Positions 1 to 6,729 of a DNA stretch of 15,193 bases are shown here, piece after piece (the first letter of the stretch is position 1; the number at the start of each line of letters is the position of its first letter). The position numbers and the translations under genes are program-made. The notes beneath the pieces were generated by a model. It was not told where the DNA came from and did no database searches. It was given only the letters and a program-made list of their open reading frames with translations. Origin of the DNA: UBA987 sp047620825 (GTDB lineage: Bacteria; Bacteroidota; Bacteroidia; NS11-12g; UBA9320); contig JBLHOC010000073.1 of NCBI GenBank assembly GCA_047620825.1, positions 1 to 15,193 on the forward strand, in the 5' to 3' direction.

Positions 1-216
1 GAATTATTCAACCGGCAGTGTACGCAACTTTTAGTCGAAGGTGGCGCCGATGTATTAACCCAATTCATTGAAAGTGGTTTATGGGATGAAATTCATGTCA
101 TTAAATCCAATACTTCTTGGGACCATGGTTTAAAAGCACCAAAACTCGAAAACATGAAACCACATACTGTTTTTGTTTTGAATGATAATGTTGTAACCCA
201 ATACCTAAATAACTAA
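1..216 (+). CDS. ribD: RibD C-terminal reductase domain (5' truncated)
   Basis: The window opens inside this gene; 71 codons and the TAA stop are present. The peptide contains LLVEGGADVLTQFIESGLWD, which matches the late part of the RibD reductase domain (5-amino-6-(5-phosphoribosylamino)uracil reductase, riboflavin biosynthesis, cytosol), where a VEGG stretch precedes a helix and a 'DE(I/L)' strand. The following segment (KAPKLENMKPHTVFVLNDNV) is like the usual end of RibD in Bacteroidota. The deaminase half, if present, lies outside the window, so a stand-alone reductase cannot be excluded. The next gene starts 2 nt after the stop, which suggests co-transcription. Confidence 0.8.
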   Translation, partial: ELFNRQCTQLLVEGGADVLTQFIESGLWDEIHVIKSNTSWDHGLKAPKLENMKPHTVFVLNDNVVTQYLNN

Positions 217-218
217 GT

Positions 219-1091
219 ATGTTCCTCTTTCTCAGCATATTATGCTCGTCCCTTATCAACTTAGTATTTAGATATTTCCCTAAATATCAGGTGGACAATC
301 AACAAGCCATCGCTGTAAATTATTGGACGTGTGTTGTGACTGGCTTGATGACTGCTCAACTAACTATTGGGCAAACTACCGCATATTATAGTGCAAGTTG
401 GGGTATTTACACCATTGGCTTAGGCTTACTGTTTGTAACTGTGTTTTACGGGATGGCCGTAACCGCTCAAAAATTTGGCATCAGTGTTTCTGTGATTGCC
501 GCAAAAATGGGTGTTGTATTTCCAGTTATTTATGCCTTTATATTCTTGCATGACCAACCGAATGTATTACTCATTTTCGGTATCGTTTTGAGTTTGGTGA
601 GTGTTTATTTTGTGAGTAAAAAGGATAAAAAAATCAGTCACAATGTTTCAGGTTTGGGCTTGATGCTATTACCAGTTTTGGTTTTACTTGGTAGTGGTGT
701 CATTGACACATCCTTAAAGATAATTGAGCAAAACATAGGGAATACCTCTGCTGCTATACCTACGATTCTCATATTCTTAGCCGCTGCTGGTTTTGGAACC
801 GTAATAACCATTTACAGAGTAGCCACTGGAAAAACACAGATTACACGGCAAAGTGTGATTGGAGGCATTGCTTTAGGCGTCCCAAACTATTTCAGTATAT
901 TCTTCCTTTTCAAAGCATTACAGTCAGATTTCTTTATCACTTCACAGGTCTACCCACTAAACAATATTGGAATCGTTGTACTCTCTACCGTTATGTCGGT
1001 CATCATTTTCAGAGAACATCTAAATCGTAAAAATCTAATTGGTGTAGCTATGGCAATTTTAGCCATCGTATTAATTAGCCTGCCTTCATGA
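219..1091 (+). CDS. EamA/DMT-superfamily membrane transporter
   Basis: The 290-residue protein is almost entirely hydrophobic, with about ten predictable membrane helices in two halves separated by a charged loop near residue 137 (SKKDKK). The second half ends with the EamA-type pattern 'FREHLNRKNLIGVAMAILAI', where a short polar loop precedes the last helix; the first half has the parallel 'FLHDQPNVLLIFGIVLSLVS'. This internal duplication is typical of the drug/metabolite transporter superfamily. Substrate cannot be told from sequence. The ATG lies 2 nt after the ribD stop, and the TGA stop overlaps the next ATG (ATGA at 1088-1091), so translation is probably coupled to the YigZ-like gene. 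There is no sign of disruption. Confidence 0.85.
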   Translation: MFLFLSILCSSLINLVFRYFPKYQVDNQQAIAVNYWTCVVTGLMTAQLTIGQTTAYYSASWGIYTIGLGLLFVTVFYGMAVTAQKFGISVSVIAAKMGVVFPVIYAFIFLHDQPNVLLIFGIVLSLVSVYFVSKKDKKISHNVSGLGLMLLPVLVLLGSGVIDTSLKIIEQNIGNTSAAIPTILIFLAAAGFGTVITIYRVATGKTQITRQSVIGGIALGVPNYFSIFFLFKALQSDFFITSQVYPLNNIGIVVLSTVMSVIIFREHLNRKNLIGVAMAILAIVLISLPS

Positions 1092-1705
1092 CCCAAACCC
1101 AGACCTATAGCTCACTAAAATCTGCAGTCGACATACTGCATAAAGACCGCAGTTCTAAGTTTTATGGATATGCTTTTCCGGTTCAATCTGTAGACGCCAT
1201 TAAAGCGCACTTAGTTGAACTAAAAAATCTATATCCTGATGCATCACACATTTGCTACGCCTATTTGCTTGGTGTAGATGGAACGACCTTTCGGGCAAAC
1301 GACGATGGGGAACCTAGCAATACCGCAGGGCAGCCCATTTTGAGGGAAATAAAATCATTGGGTTTAACGAATGTTTTTGTAGCTGTTGTCCGTTATTTCG
1401 GTGGTAAAAAACTTGGTGTACCTGGATTGATTGAGGCATACGGAACTGCAGCCCGACTCGCACTAGACGCCGGTGAAGTGGTTACAAAGACCATCCAAAA
1501 AACATGTTGGCTGAAACATTTAGGCGCAAAGGATTATCAGATTTATGAAATTGCCAATCGATATGGTTTTAAAATACTGAAACCACCTACAATTCCTGGA
1601 GGATACTTTCAGATCGAAATGCCATTGGAATCGTTTTCGAGTTTGTTAACTGCTTTGCAATCATTACCTAATTTTGAACTAACTGACAAACCAAATGGCT
1701 TCTAA
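1088..1705 (+). CDS. YigZ/IMPACT (UPF0029) family protein
   Basis: The 205-residue protein has the two hallmark stretches of the YigZ/IMPACT family: DDGEPSNTAGQPIL at residues 72-85 and VVRYFGGKKLGVPGLIEAY at about 100-118. These belong to the N-terminal UPF0029 domain; the remaining ~80 residues fit the C-terminal ferredoxin-like domain of bacterial members, and the length is usual. The eukaryotic homologue IMPACT regulates Gcn2 signalling; the bacterial role is not firmly established and some members have been linked to nucleic-acid or ribosome binding, so no specific function is assigned. Its start overlaps the stop of the upstream transporter by 4 nt. Confidence 0.9.
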   Translation: MTQTQTYSSLKSAVDILHKDRSSKFYGYAFPVQSVDAIKAHLVELKNLYPDASHICYAYLLGVDGTTFRANDDGEPSNTAGQPILREIKSLGLTNVFVAVVRYFGGKKLGVPGLIEAYGTAARLALDAGEVVTKTIQKTCWLKHLGAKDYQIYEIANRYGFKILKPPTIPGGYFQIEMPLESFSSLLTALQSLPNFELTDKPNGF

Positions 1706-1723
1706 AGGCGTTAACTTTACAAT

Positions 1724-3460
1724 ATGAATAAATGGCTTGCTGTTATCTCTTTGTTCATCGTATCTACTCTAAGTTACGGTCAACACTATGTTAAAGGTTT
1801 AAACAACGTACAAATTCCTATTGCCAAGGTGTATACACTCGAGTCTACGTTTCTATCTGAAGCTAGCCTTACGGATTATCTAACACACCAACACGACATT
1901 GTCTCACTTCCTGCTTACAACGTTGTAAATACAAGCGTTCGTCGCAGTTTAACGGGCATTCATTATACCTACAAAGTCTTTAAAGACAATCTACCCATAT
2001 ACGGCGTTCAAATTCGTGTTCACACTACACTTGATGGGGCTGTACGCTTTGTGCAAGATAACGTGCCTTTGATTTCGGAAGTGCATAGTGGTCTTGCCAT
2101 TGAAGCTACATTCGATACGTGGATGTTGACGAATGACGGATGGCAAATCGCGTCATTAATTGACACGCAAGACGAATTTGGGACTCAATCTGTGCAAATA
2201 GAAGGTGTTGAAATTGGAGTCAACCAAACGAAGTTATTTTATACCTTACCAGACACTCAAGTTAAAGCTCAAGTGTTTTTAGTAAATCCGTTAAACACAG
2301 CTGAAAGAAATTACGGATCACCCTATATAGATTCTTCCGATCTAGATGTACCACAATTAAATGCGGAACGCAAATGGGTGAACATGGCGGTTCATTTTGA
2401 AAATAACAAGTTTAGTCTAAAGACAGATCGTTATTACTTCGGCCACATTAGCAACCCAACAACTGCCCCTACAACTACAACAACAGATACTTTTTCATTT
2501 TTACGGAGTCAGCATCAATTCGAAGACGTTAATGCTTTTTATCACATTACCAATATGAGTAATTATGTGGATTCGTTGGGCTTTGAGTCTGCTTTACCTG
2601 ATGCGTTAATAATAGACGCACATGGTTACAATGGCGGCGATTTTAGTTCATTTAATTATGGCGTTCTGCCTATAGAACTTGAATTTGGAGAAGGTGGTGT
2701 GGATGATGCAGAGGATGGCGAAATTGTTGTACATGAGTTTTCTCACGCTTTGGCCTTTATTGCGGGAGGTGATTCCTATTCAGGCGACCGTGACCGAGCG
2801 GCAATGGAAGAAGGAAACGCCGACTATTTTAGTACTTCTTATTCTAAATCTTATACGGACTATGCGTGGGATACCGTTTTTAACTGGGACTGGGGACCTT
2901 TACCAAAAGATGTACCTGATATATTAATTGGTACCCTACTACAATATCCACAGGATATGACTGGTAACACCAATGCAGATCGAGAAATGTGGTCTACGCC
3001 TTTGATGTGCTTGTACGATAAAATAGGAAGAGGCCCTAGCGATTCGTTGGTGCTAGAGCACTTGTTTTACCAATACAAAGGGGCTACAATACCAGAAATG
3101 GCTGCAGTGCTCCTCGTGGTTGATTCGTTAATGTTCCAAAAGAAATATCACCATGATATTCGGAATTGTTTTGCCAAACAAAACATATTGTTGAGCTCAG
3201 AAAAATCGCTTGAATTTAGCCAATTGTTTGAGGCTCATAATACCATTGGGTTTAGCATGGGCACAGAGAGCGCCATAATATTTGCTAAACAAAATCAACC
3301 TTTTGAATACACCATATTCGACAACCTCGGACGTACATTGGTTGAAAAGCAAAGCTCGACTACTTTACGACTTTCACCAGAATCATATAAGTCCGGAATA
3401 TATTTCGTAGAATTGAAGATAGACGGATTTACGTCTTACCTGAAAGTAATGAAGTATTGA
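1724..3460 (+). CDS. Secreted zinc metalloprotease (M4/M36-like gluzincin) with T9SS type A sorting domain
   Basis: The 578-residue protein begins with a clear signal peptide (MNKWLAVISLFIVSTLSYG, cut before QH). Residues ~75-120 resemble the FTP propeptide of thermolysin/fungalysin enzymes (GIHYTYKVFKDNLPIYGVQ). A Thr-rich linker (about 245-257) leads into the catalytic part. The zinc site is HEFSH at 337-341, with E338 as catalytic base; EEGNADY at 362-368 supplies the third ligand (E363) in the E-x3-D arrangement of gluzincins. The last ~47 residues (FDNLGRTLVEKQ...SGIYFVELKIDG...LKVMKY) form a Por-secretion type A sorting domain, so the enzyme is expected to cross the outer membrane through the type IX system. 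Substrate is unknown. It lies 18 nt after the upstream gene and overlaps the next start by one base (TGATG). Confidence 0.9.
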   Translation: MNKWLAVISLFIVSTLSYGQHYVKGLNNVQIPIAKVYTLESTFLSEASLTDYLTHQHDIVSLPAYNVVNTSVRRSLTGIHYTYKVFKDNLPIYGVQIRVHTTLDGAVRFVQDNVPLISEVHSGLAIEATFDTWMLTNDGWQIASLIDTQDEFGTQSVQIEGVEIGVNQTKLFYTLPDTQVKAQVFLVNPLNTAERNYGSPYIDSSDLDVPQLNAERKWVNMAVHFENNKFSLKTDRYYFGHISNPTTAPTTTTTDTFSFLRSQHQFEDVNAFYHITNMSNYVDSLGFESALPDALIIDAHGYNGGDFSSFNYGVLPIELEFGEGGVDDAEDGEIVVHEFSHALAFIAGGDSYSGDRDRAAMEEGNADYFSTSYSKSYTDYAWDTVFNWDWGPLPKDVPDILIGTLLQYPQDMTGNTNADREMWSTPLMCLYDKIGRGPSDSLVLEHLFYQYKGATIPEMAAVLLVVDSLMFQKKYHHDIRNCFAKQNILLSSEKSLEFSQLFEAHNTIGFSMGTESAIIFAKQNQPFEYTIFDNLGRTLVEKQSSTTLRLSPESYKSGIYFVELKIDGFTSYLKVMKY

Positions 3461-3708
3461 TGGACAGCTGGAAAGAAGAAAATAATCAACTCACAAAAGT
3501 TTTTGTGTTTAAGAATTTCTTAGATGCGACACGTTGGATGTTCGACGTTTCTGAAGCAATTGAAGAAGTGAATCATCACCCCAATTGGAGCAATGTCTAC
3601 AATAAAGTTACGGTTAACCTAAGCACGCACGATGCTGGAAATGTCGTCACCGAAAAAGACTTTGAACTTGCCAAGCTATTAGACGCTTCATACACAGGAT
3701 TTCAATAA
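3460..3708 (+). CDS. Pterin-4a-carbinolamine dehydratase (4a-hydroxytetrahydrobiopterin dehydratase)
   Basis: The 82-residue protein has the usual length and signature of the PCD/DCoH family: NHHPNWSNVYNKVTVNLSTH, in which H39, H40 and H57 (counting from the ATG at 3460) are the expected active-site histidines. The enzyme dehydrates 4a-hydroxytetrahydrobiopterin during pterin recycling, normally serving phenylalanine hydroxylase; no hydroxylase gene is visible here. I chose the ATG at 3460 instead of the in-frame TTG at 3457 because it gives a TGATG junction with the protease stop and the expected N-terminus (MDSWKEENNQL). Its placement after a secreted protease looks like operon packing and gives no evidence of a shared pathway. 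Confidence 0.93.
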   Translation: MDSWKEENNQLTKVFVFKNFLDATRWMFDVSEAIEEVNHHPNWSNVYNKVTVNLSTHDAGNVVTEKDFELAKLLDASYTGFQ

Positions 3709-3711
3709 GAG

Positions 3712-5055
3712 TTGACCAATCTTAACTCGGTGAATCAAGTTATCATATACAGTTTAGAGGCCTCTCCAAGGTTAACCTATATCTGTTCACTACTTTTTCA
3801 GGACCTGCTTGGCACCTCTTTTAGGATAACTAAAGATGTACAGGACTATACCGATTCAAAAGGTATTAAACTCAATTATTCTACTGATAATAAATTAATT
3901 GGACATTACATACAGCCACATGGCTTGTTGTTTGAGTCTGACGTTAAACCTATTACGCCTTATCTAGGAAACGATTGGCTCGGTATTCCAACGCTCATTT
4001 TGGGTCAGAATGAAAACTTCGACATTTTTGCTTCTAGTTTTTATTTGGTGAGTAGGTATGAAGAGTATTTACCTTTTGTTAAAGACACACACCATCGCTT
4101 TAGTGCCGATGTAAGTTGTCTTTCACGTTTAAACCTACTGGAACGACCCATCATAAACGAATGGGCGCTGTCGTTAAGTTCAGATCTCAAGAAATTGAAT
4201 CCAACATATGTTACTGCTCCGCGTTCATTTGAATACCAATCCACCATTGATATCGATCAAGCCTGGAAGTTTAAAAACAAAGGATTTTTTAGAAATGTTG
4301 GCGGATTTTTTAGAGATCTTTCAAAGTTGAATTGGTATGAAGTAAAAGATAGGATAAGCGTTCTAATCCGCAACAAACCTGACCCTTTTTATAATTTTGA
4401 TTGGCAGGATATTGTACACCAAAACGTTTCACATGCAATACAATACTTCATTCAAATAGGCAGTTTGGGTCGCTATGACAAAAACATTTCCGTAGACAAT
4501 CACAACTTTCAGCGGCTCATCAAACGTTTAGACGCAACTTATAGCGTCGGCATTCATCCTTCTTACCAATCGAATGAGTCGCAATCGTTGATGCAGCATG
4601 AACATCATATTTTAGAAAATGTAGTTGGTCATGATGTTAAAGTCAGTCGACAACATTTCTTAATGCATCGTATGCCTGCTACCTATCAAAATTTGATTGA
4701 AACTGGAATTAAAGAAGATCATACCATGGGTTATTCGACCCATATGGGATTTAGAGCTGGAATTGCAGCGCCCTTTATGTTTTTCGATTTGAAACTAAAC
4801 GAAGTCACGAAATTGAAACTGGTTCCGTTTTGTTGTATGGATATTACACCATTGCATTACCGCAAAGAGTCTGTAGACCAGACGATTACGTCCATAAAAA
4901 GGCAAATTAACGTGGTTCATGGGGTTGGTGGTTTGTTTGTGAGTTTATGGCATAATGAGTCCTTAAGCGAAAATGGCCGCTGGATAGGATGGCGTGTGGT
5001 TTACGAAGAGATGATTACACATCTCAAATCCATAAAACCGCCAGATGGGGCGTAA
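3712..5055 (+). CDS. Polysaccharide deacetylase-like protein (NodB-type fold)
   Basis: The protein is 447 residues long from the TTG at 3712; an in-frame GTG at 3730 (VNQVIIYSLE) is an equally plausible start, and neither has a strong ribosome binding site. The first ~170 residues are an N-terminal region common to Bacteroidota members. The catalytic-like domain then shows STIDID (D180 and D182) as the deacetylase motif 1, VGIHPSYQS (H282) as motif 2, GFRAGIAAPFMFFDL (R348) as motif 3, and SLWHNESLSENGRW near the C-terminus. These resemble carbohydrate esterase family 4 landmarks, but motif 2 is HPSY and lacks the classical HxxxH form. No signal peptide is apparent, suggesting a cytosolic role. 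The start is 3 nt after the dehydratase stop and the stop overlaps the next gene by 11 nt. Confidence 0.8.
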   Translation: MTNLNSVNQVIIYSLEASPRLTYICSLLFQDLLGTSFRITKDVQDYTDSKGIKLNYSTDNKLIGHYIQPHGLLFESDVKPITPYLGNDWLGIPTLILGQNENFDIFASSFYLVSRYEEYLPFVKDTHHRFSADVSCLSRLNLLERPIINEWALSLSSDLKKLNPTYVTAPRSFEYQSTIDIDQAWKFKNKGFFRNVGGFFRDLSKLNWYEVKDRISVLIRNKPDPFYNFDWQDIVHQNVSHAIQYFIQIGSLGRYDKNISVDNHNFQRLIKRLDATYSVGIHPSYQSNESQSLMQHEHHILENVVGHDVKVSRQHFLMHRMPATYQNLIETGIKEDHTMGYSTHMGFRAGIAAPFMFFDLKLNEVTKLKLVPFCCMDITPLHYRKESVDQTITSIKRQINVVHGVGGLFVSLWHNESLSENGRWIGWRVVYEEMITHLKSIKPPDGA

Positions 5056-5434
5056 TCGAAAAACCCTTATCCTCTGGATTTTTGGGACTGTCTTAGTCGG
5101 TTTATTATCTAGACTAGATATGTTATCATCCGTTATACCACTGGGTGTTGGTGACTTACTTTATGCTACACTGATTTATTTCTTAATGGCACTCTTGTTT
5201 CCTAATTTCAAGTCCTTATCCCTATTACTCCTGTCATTCGGTTTTTGTGTTGTGATAGAGTTTGGTCAGTTATTAAACTGGGATTTTTTAATAACCTTAC
5301 GTGCACATTGGTTCGGCAAACTCGTGTTAGGCAATGACTTTAAATGGTTGGATATTATGTGGTACCTGTGTGGTGCTGGCTTTGGTGTGCTGCTGGATCG
5401 TAGGTTTATAATAAGGGAATTACTGAATCATTGA
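5045..5434 (+). CDS. DUF2809 family membrane protein
   Basis: This 129-residue protein has about four hydrophobic helices. It shows the DUF2809 pattern: GLLSRLDML after the first helix, a GVGDLLYATLIYFLMALLF helix, VIEFGQLLNWDFL, and LVLGNDFKWLDIMWYLCGAG near the end. No biochemical function is established for the family; members are small inner-membrane proteins that resemble VanZ-type proteins in size. The ATG lies inside the end of the upstream deacetylase-like gene (11-nt overlap), so translation is probably coupled. The last four codons and the stop fall inside an array of imperfect 8-bp GAATGAGT-like repeats that continues downstream, so the C-terminus LLNH may be partly repeat-derived. 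Confidence 0.85.
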   Translation: MGRNRKTLILWIFGTVLVGLLSRLDMLSSVIPLGVGDLLYATLIYFLMALLFPNFKSLSLLLLSFGFCVVIEFGQLLNWDFLITLRAHWFGKLVLGNDFKWLDIMWYLCGAGFGVLLDRRFIIRELLNH

Positions 5435-5486
5435 AGTTGGAATGAGTGAATGATTGAATGTCTGAATGAGTGAATTGGGAATGAGC
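5425..5486 (+). repeat. Imperfect 8-bp tandem array (GAATGAGT-like)
   Basis: Reading from 5425, the units are GAATCATT, GAAGTTG, GAATGAGT (5440), GAATGATT (5448), GAATGTCT (5456), GAATGAGT (5464), GAATTGG (5472) and GAATGAGC (5479). Six are 8 bp long and two are 7 bp. The array starts inside the last codons of the DUF2809 gene and merges into the 66-bp dispersed repeat. A two-unit version precedes the second repeat copy at 8411-8430. Unit number therefore differs between copies, as expected from slippage. Confidence 0.75.
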
Positions 5487-5544
5487 GAAGTCTATTTTCT
5501 CTATTCTTTTCTCTATTCTCTTAAAACCCTAATGGCTAGTGCCT
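5479..5544 (+). repeat. 66-bp dispersed direct repeat, copy 1
   Basis: This segment is identical base for base to 8423-8488, in the same orientation, 2,944 bp away. It consists of GAATGAGCGAAGTC, a pyrimidine-rich tract (TATTTTCTCTATTCTTTTC and onward), then TTAAAACCCTAATGGCTAGT and GCCT. Similarity extends leftward for 19 bp (5452-5470 against 8411-8429) if a 15-bp insertion at 5471-5485 in this copy is allowed. There is no open frame or transposase in it, so it is an intergenic repeat element of unknown origin. Confidence 0.9.
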
Positions 5545-5596
5545 TTGTTAATTGGACTTCCTACTTCAAACAAATAGTCATTTAGCTGTTAATCCT

Positions 5597-5604
5597 TATT
5601 TTTG
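5597..5604 (+). promoter_or_regulatory. Bacteroidota -7 promoter box
   Basis: TATTTTTG is a perfect match to TAnnTTTG and lies 18 nt before the ATG at 5623. No convincing -33 TTG sits at the normal distance. Its presence argues against using the in-frame TTG at 5602, which falls inside the box, as the start of the next gene. Confidence 0.45.
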
Positions 5605-5622
5605 AGATTCACCAGTAACAAC

Positions 5623-6024
5623 ATGGAAAAACGTACGAAAGACAATCCTTGGAAACTAAAGACTCCCCCACTATCATCTGATTACAAAATGTACATCGGT
5701 GAAAAAGAAGGACGTGAAATTATCGTGTGTGTCGTAGGGAAAACGATTCTTCACTATGATTACAGAGCAATAAATGACCTACACGAAATGCTAAAGTCTC
5801 ATGGAGACTGGATGTTGTTGGGCAGTAAAGACCAAAAAGTTGACACCAAAGAAGGTACGGTCGAACATTGGGGTAGATCATCCGACAACCCTATTGGTGG
5901 TTGGTATGGACTTAAAAATGGGTTTAAAGGCCGCTTTGGTATGTATATGCCACCGTTGATGGAAGCACTAGGTCTAGCCGAAGTGGAGCATGAAAAACGC
6001 AATAACCGAATGCGGGCTATTTGA
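5623..6024 (+). CDS. Conserved hypothetical protein, 133 aa (possibly DUF6855-type)
   Basis: The 133-residue soluble protein starts at the ATG 5623 (MEKRTKDNPWKLKTPPLSSD). It has no signal peptide or membrane helix. Notable segments are GREIIVCVVGKTILHYDY in the first half and EHWGRSSDNPIGGWYGLKNG followed by GRFGMYMPPLMEALGLAEVE. The Gly/Trp-rich centre and the compact, evenly charged sequence look like a well-conserved small domain. From memory it resembles a short domain-of-unknown-function family (I recall it as DUF6855), but I could not verify the name. An in-frame TTG at 5602 would add seven residues but lies in a predicted promoter box. It is the first of three genes between the two 66-bp repeats. 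Function is unknown. Confidence 0.8.
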   Translation: MEKRTKDNPWKLKTPPLSSDYKMYIGEKEGREIIVCVVGKTILHYDYRAINDLHEMLKSHGDWMLLGSKDQKVDTKEGTVEHWGRSSDNPIGGWYGLKNGFKGRFGMYMPPLMEALGLAEVEHEKRNNRMRAI

Positions 6025-6072
6025 TTCTTGAATTTAGGATGGGGGAATTCGGTTGGTGTTCAATAATTAATA

Positions 6073-6080
6073 TAATTTCG
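6073..6080 (+). promoter_or_regulatory. Possible -7 promoter box before the 6094 gene
   Basis: TAATTTCG matches TAnnTTTG at all fixed positions but one, with a TTGG at 6053-6056 as a possible -33 element about 16 nt upstream. It would put the transcript start only a few bases before the GTG start codon. The region is AT-rich, so chance matches are likely. Confidence 0.25.
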
Positions 6081-6093
6081 TTTTATTTGAATA

Positions 6094-6729
6094 GTGCCTA
6101 GATTAATCAAACTCACATTATTTTGTATCTTTCTTGGGTGTGTTCAAGATTGCGTCGCTCAAAGCGACTCTATTTCTCAACCGGATTCTAACTTCTCGTA
6201 TTACCTTAATAACAGAACAATATACAGAGTAAATAATGCAATATCGATAAACACCACAGTATTAACTGCTGGTTATCTCAACCTAAATTATCAAAGAAAA
6301 CTTAGTCGGCATCTGTCACTGGAATTTGGTGGATCATTAAGGCTGTTTAAAGGATTTGAGTTACTTCCAAATACGAATTCTGAACGTAATAAATTTGTTA
6401 AAGGTCACGATTATACTGCTGCGATAAAATATAACTTCGTCAGGAGTGCCATAACAAATGGATTCTTTTATGGACTTGGCTATAGGAAACGAAATACTAC
6501 ACAAGTAGATTACTTAACCACCGTTCAAACCTACTTTGGTTCAATTGGTACCCAATCACTGGCACACGGTGGTCGCTTTACAACCGAAGCGGGTCTTAGT
6601 CTAGGCTATTCAAATCAAATCGCTTACGAGTGGATTAAAAATGGCACTCAACAGTTAGATCCGGTTGAATATAAGATTCCATATTGGGTGTTGTTTTTTA
6701 AATTAAAATGGTATTTCTACACAAGATGA
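6094..6729 (+). CDS. Secreted protein, outer-membrane beta-barrel-like
   Basis: Starting from GTG at 6094, this encodes 211 residues. The N-terminus is a signal peptide (MPRLIKLTLFCIFLGCVQDC, ending near VAQ-SD). The rest is rich in alternating polar/hydrophobic strands with aromatic residues, for example TVLTAGYLNLNYQRKL, HLSLEFGGSLRLFKGFEL, FFYGLGYRKRN and YWVLFFKLKWYFYTR. That pattern suggests a small beta-barrel of the outer membrane, but no named family is recognised. No ATG gives a better N-terminus, because the signal peptide begins immediately at the GTG. Its TGA stop overlaps the ATG of the next gene (ATGA at 6726-6729), so the pair is likely translated together and may function together at the cell surface. 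Confidence 0.7.
   Translation: MPRLIKLTLFCIFLGCVQDCVAQSDSISQPDSNFSYYLNNRTIYRVNNAISINTTVLTAGYLNLNYQRKLSRHLSLEFGGSLRLFKGFELLPNTNSERNKFVKGHDYTAAIKYNFVRSAITNGFFYGLGYRKRNTTQVDYLTTVQTYFGSIGTQSLAHGGRFTTEAGLSLGYSNQIAYEWIKNGTQQLDPVEYKIPYWVLFFKLKWYFYTR

Noticed and set aside
2679..2927. Open frame of 82 codons on + inside the metalloprotease gene
   Set aside because: It overlaps the zinc-site region of a clear protease in another frame and has no protein-like features.
4041..4247. Minus-strand open frame of 68 codons inside the deacetylase-like gene
   Set aside because: Antisense shadow of a well-supported gene; no recognisable domain.
5425..5544. Possible CRISPR array from the GAATG-type units
   Set aside because: Units are 7-8 bp and contiguous with no spacers; no cas genes are present.
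5799..6002. Minus-strand open frame of 67 codons
   Set aside because: Antisense to the conserved 133-aa gene; its residues mirror the Gly/Pro-rich sense sequence.
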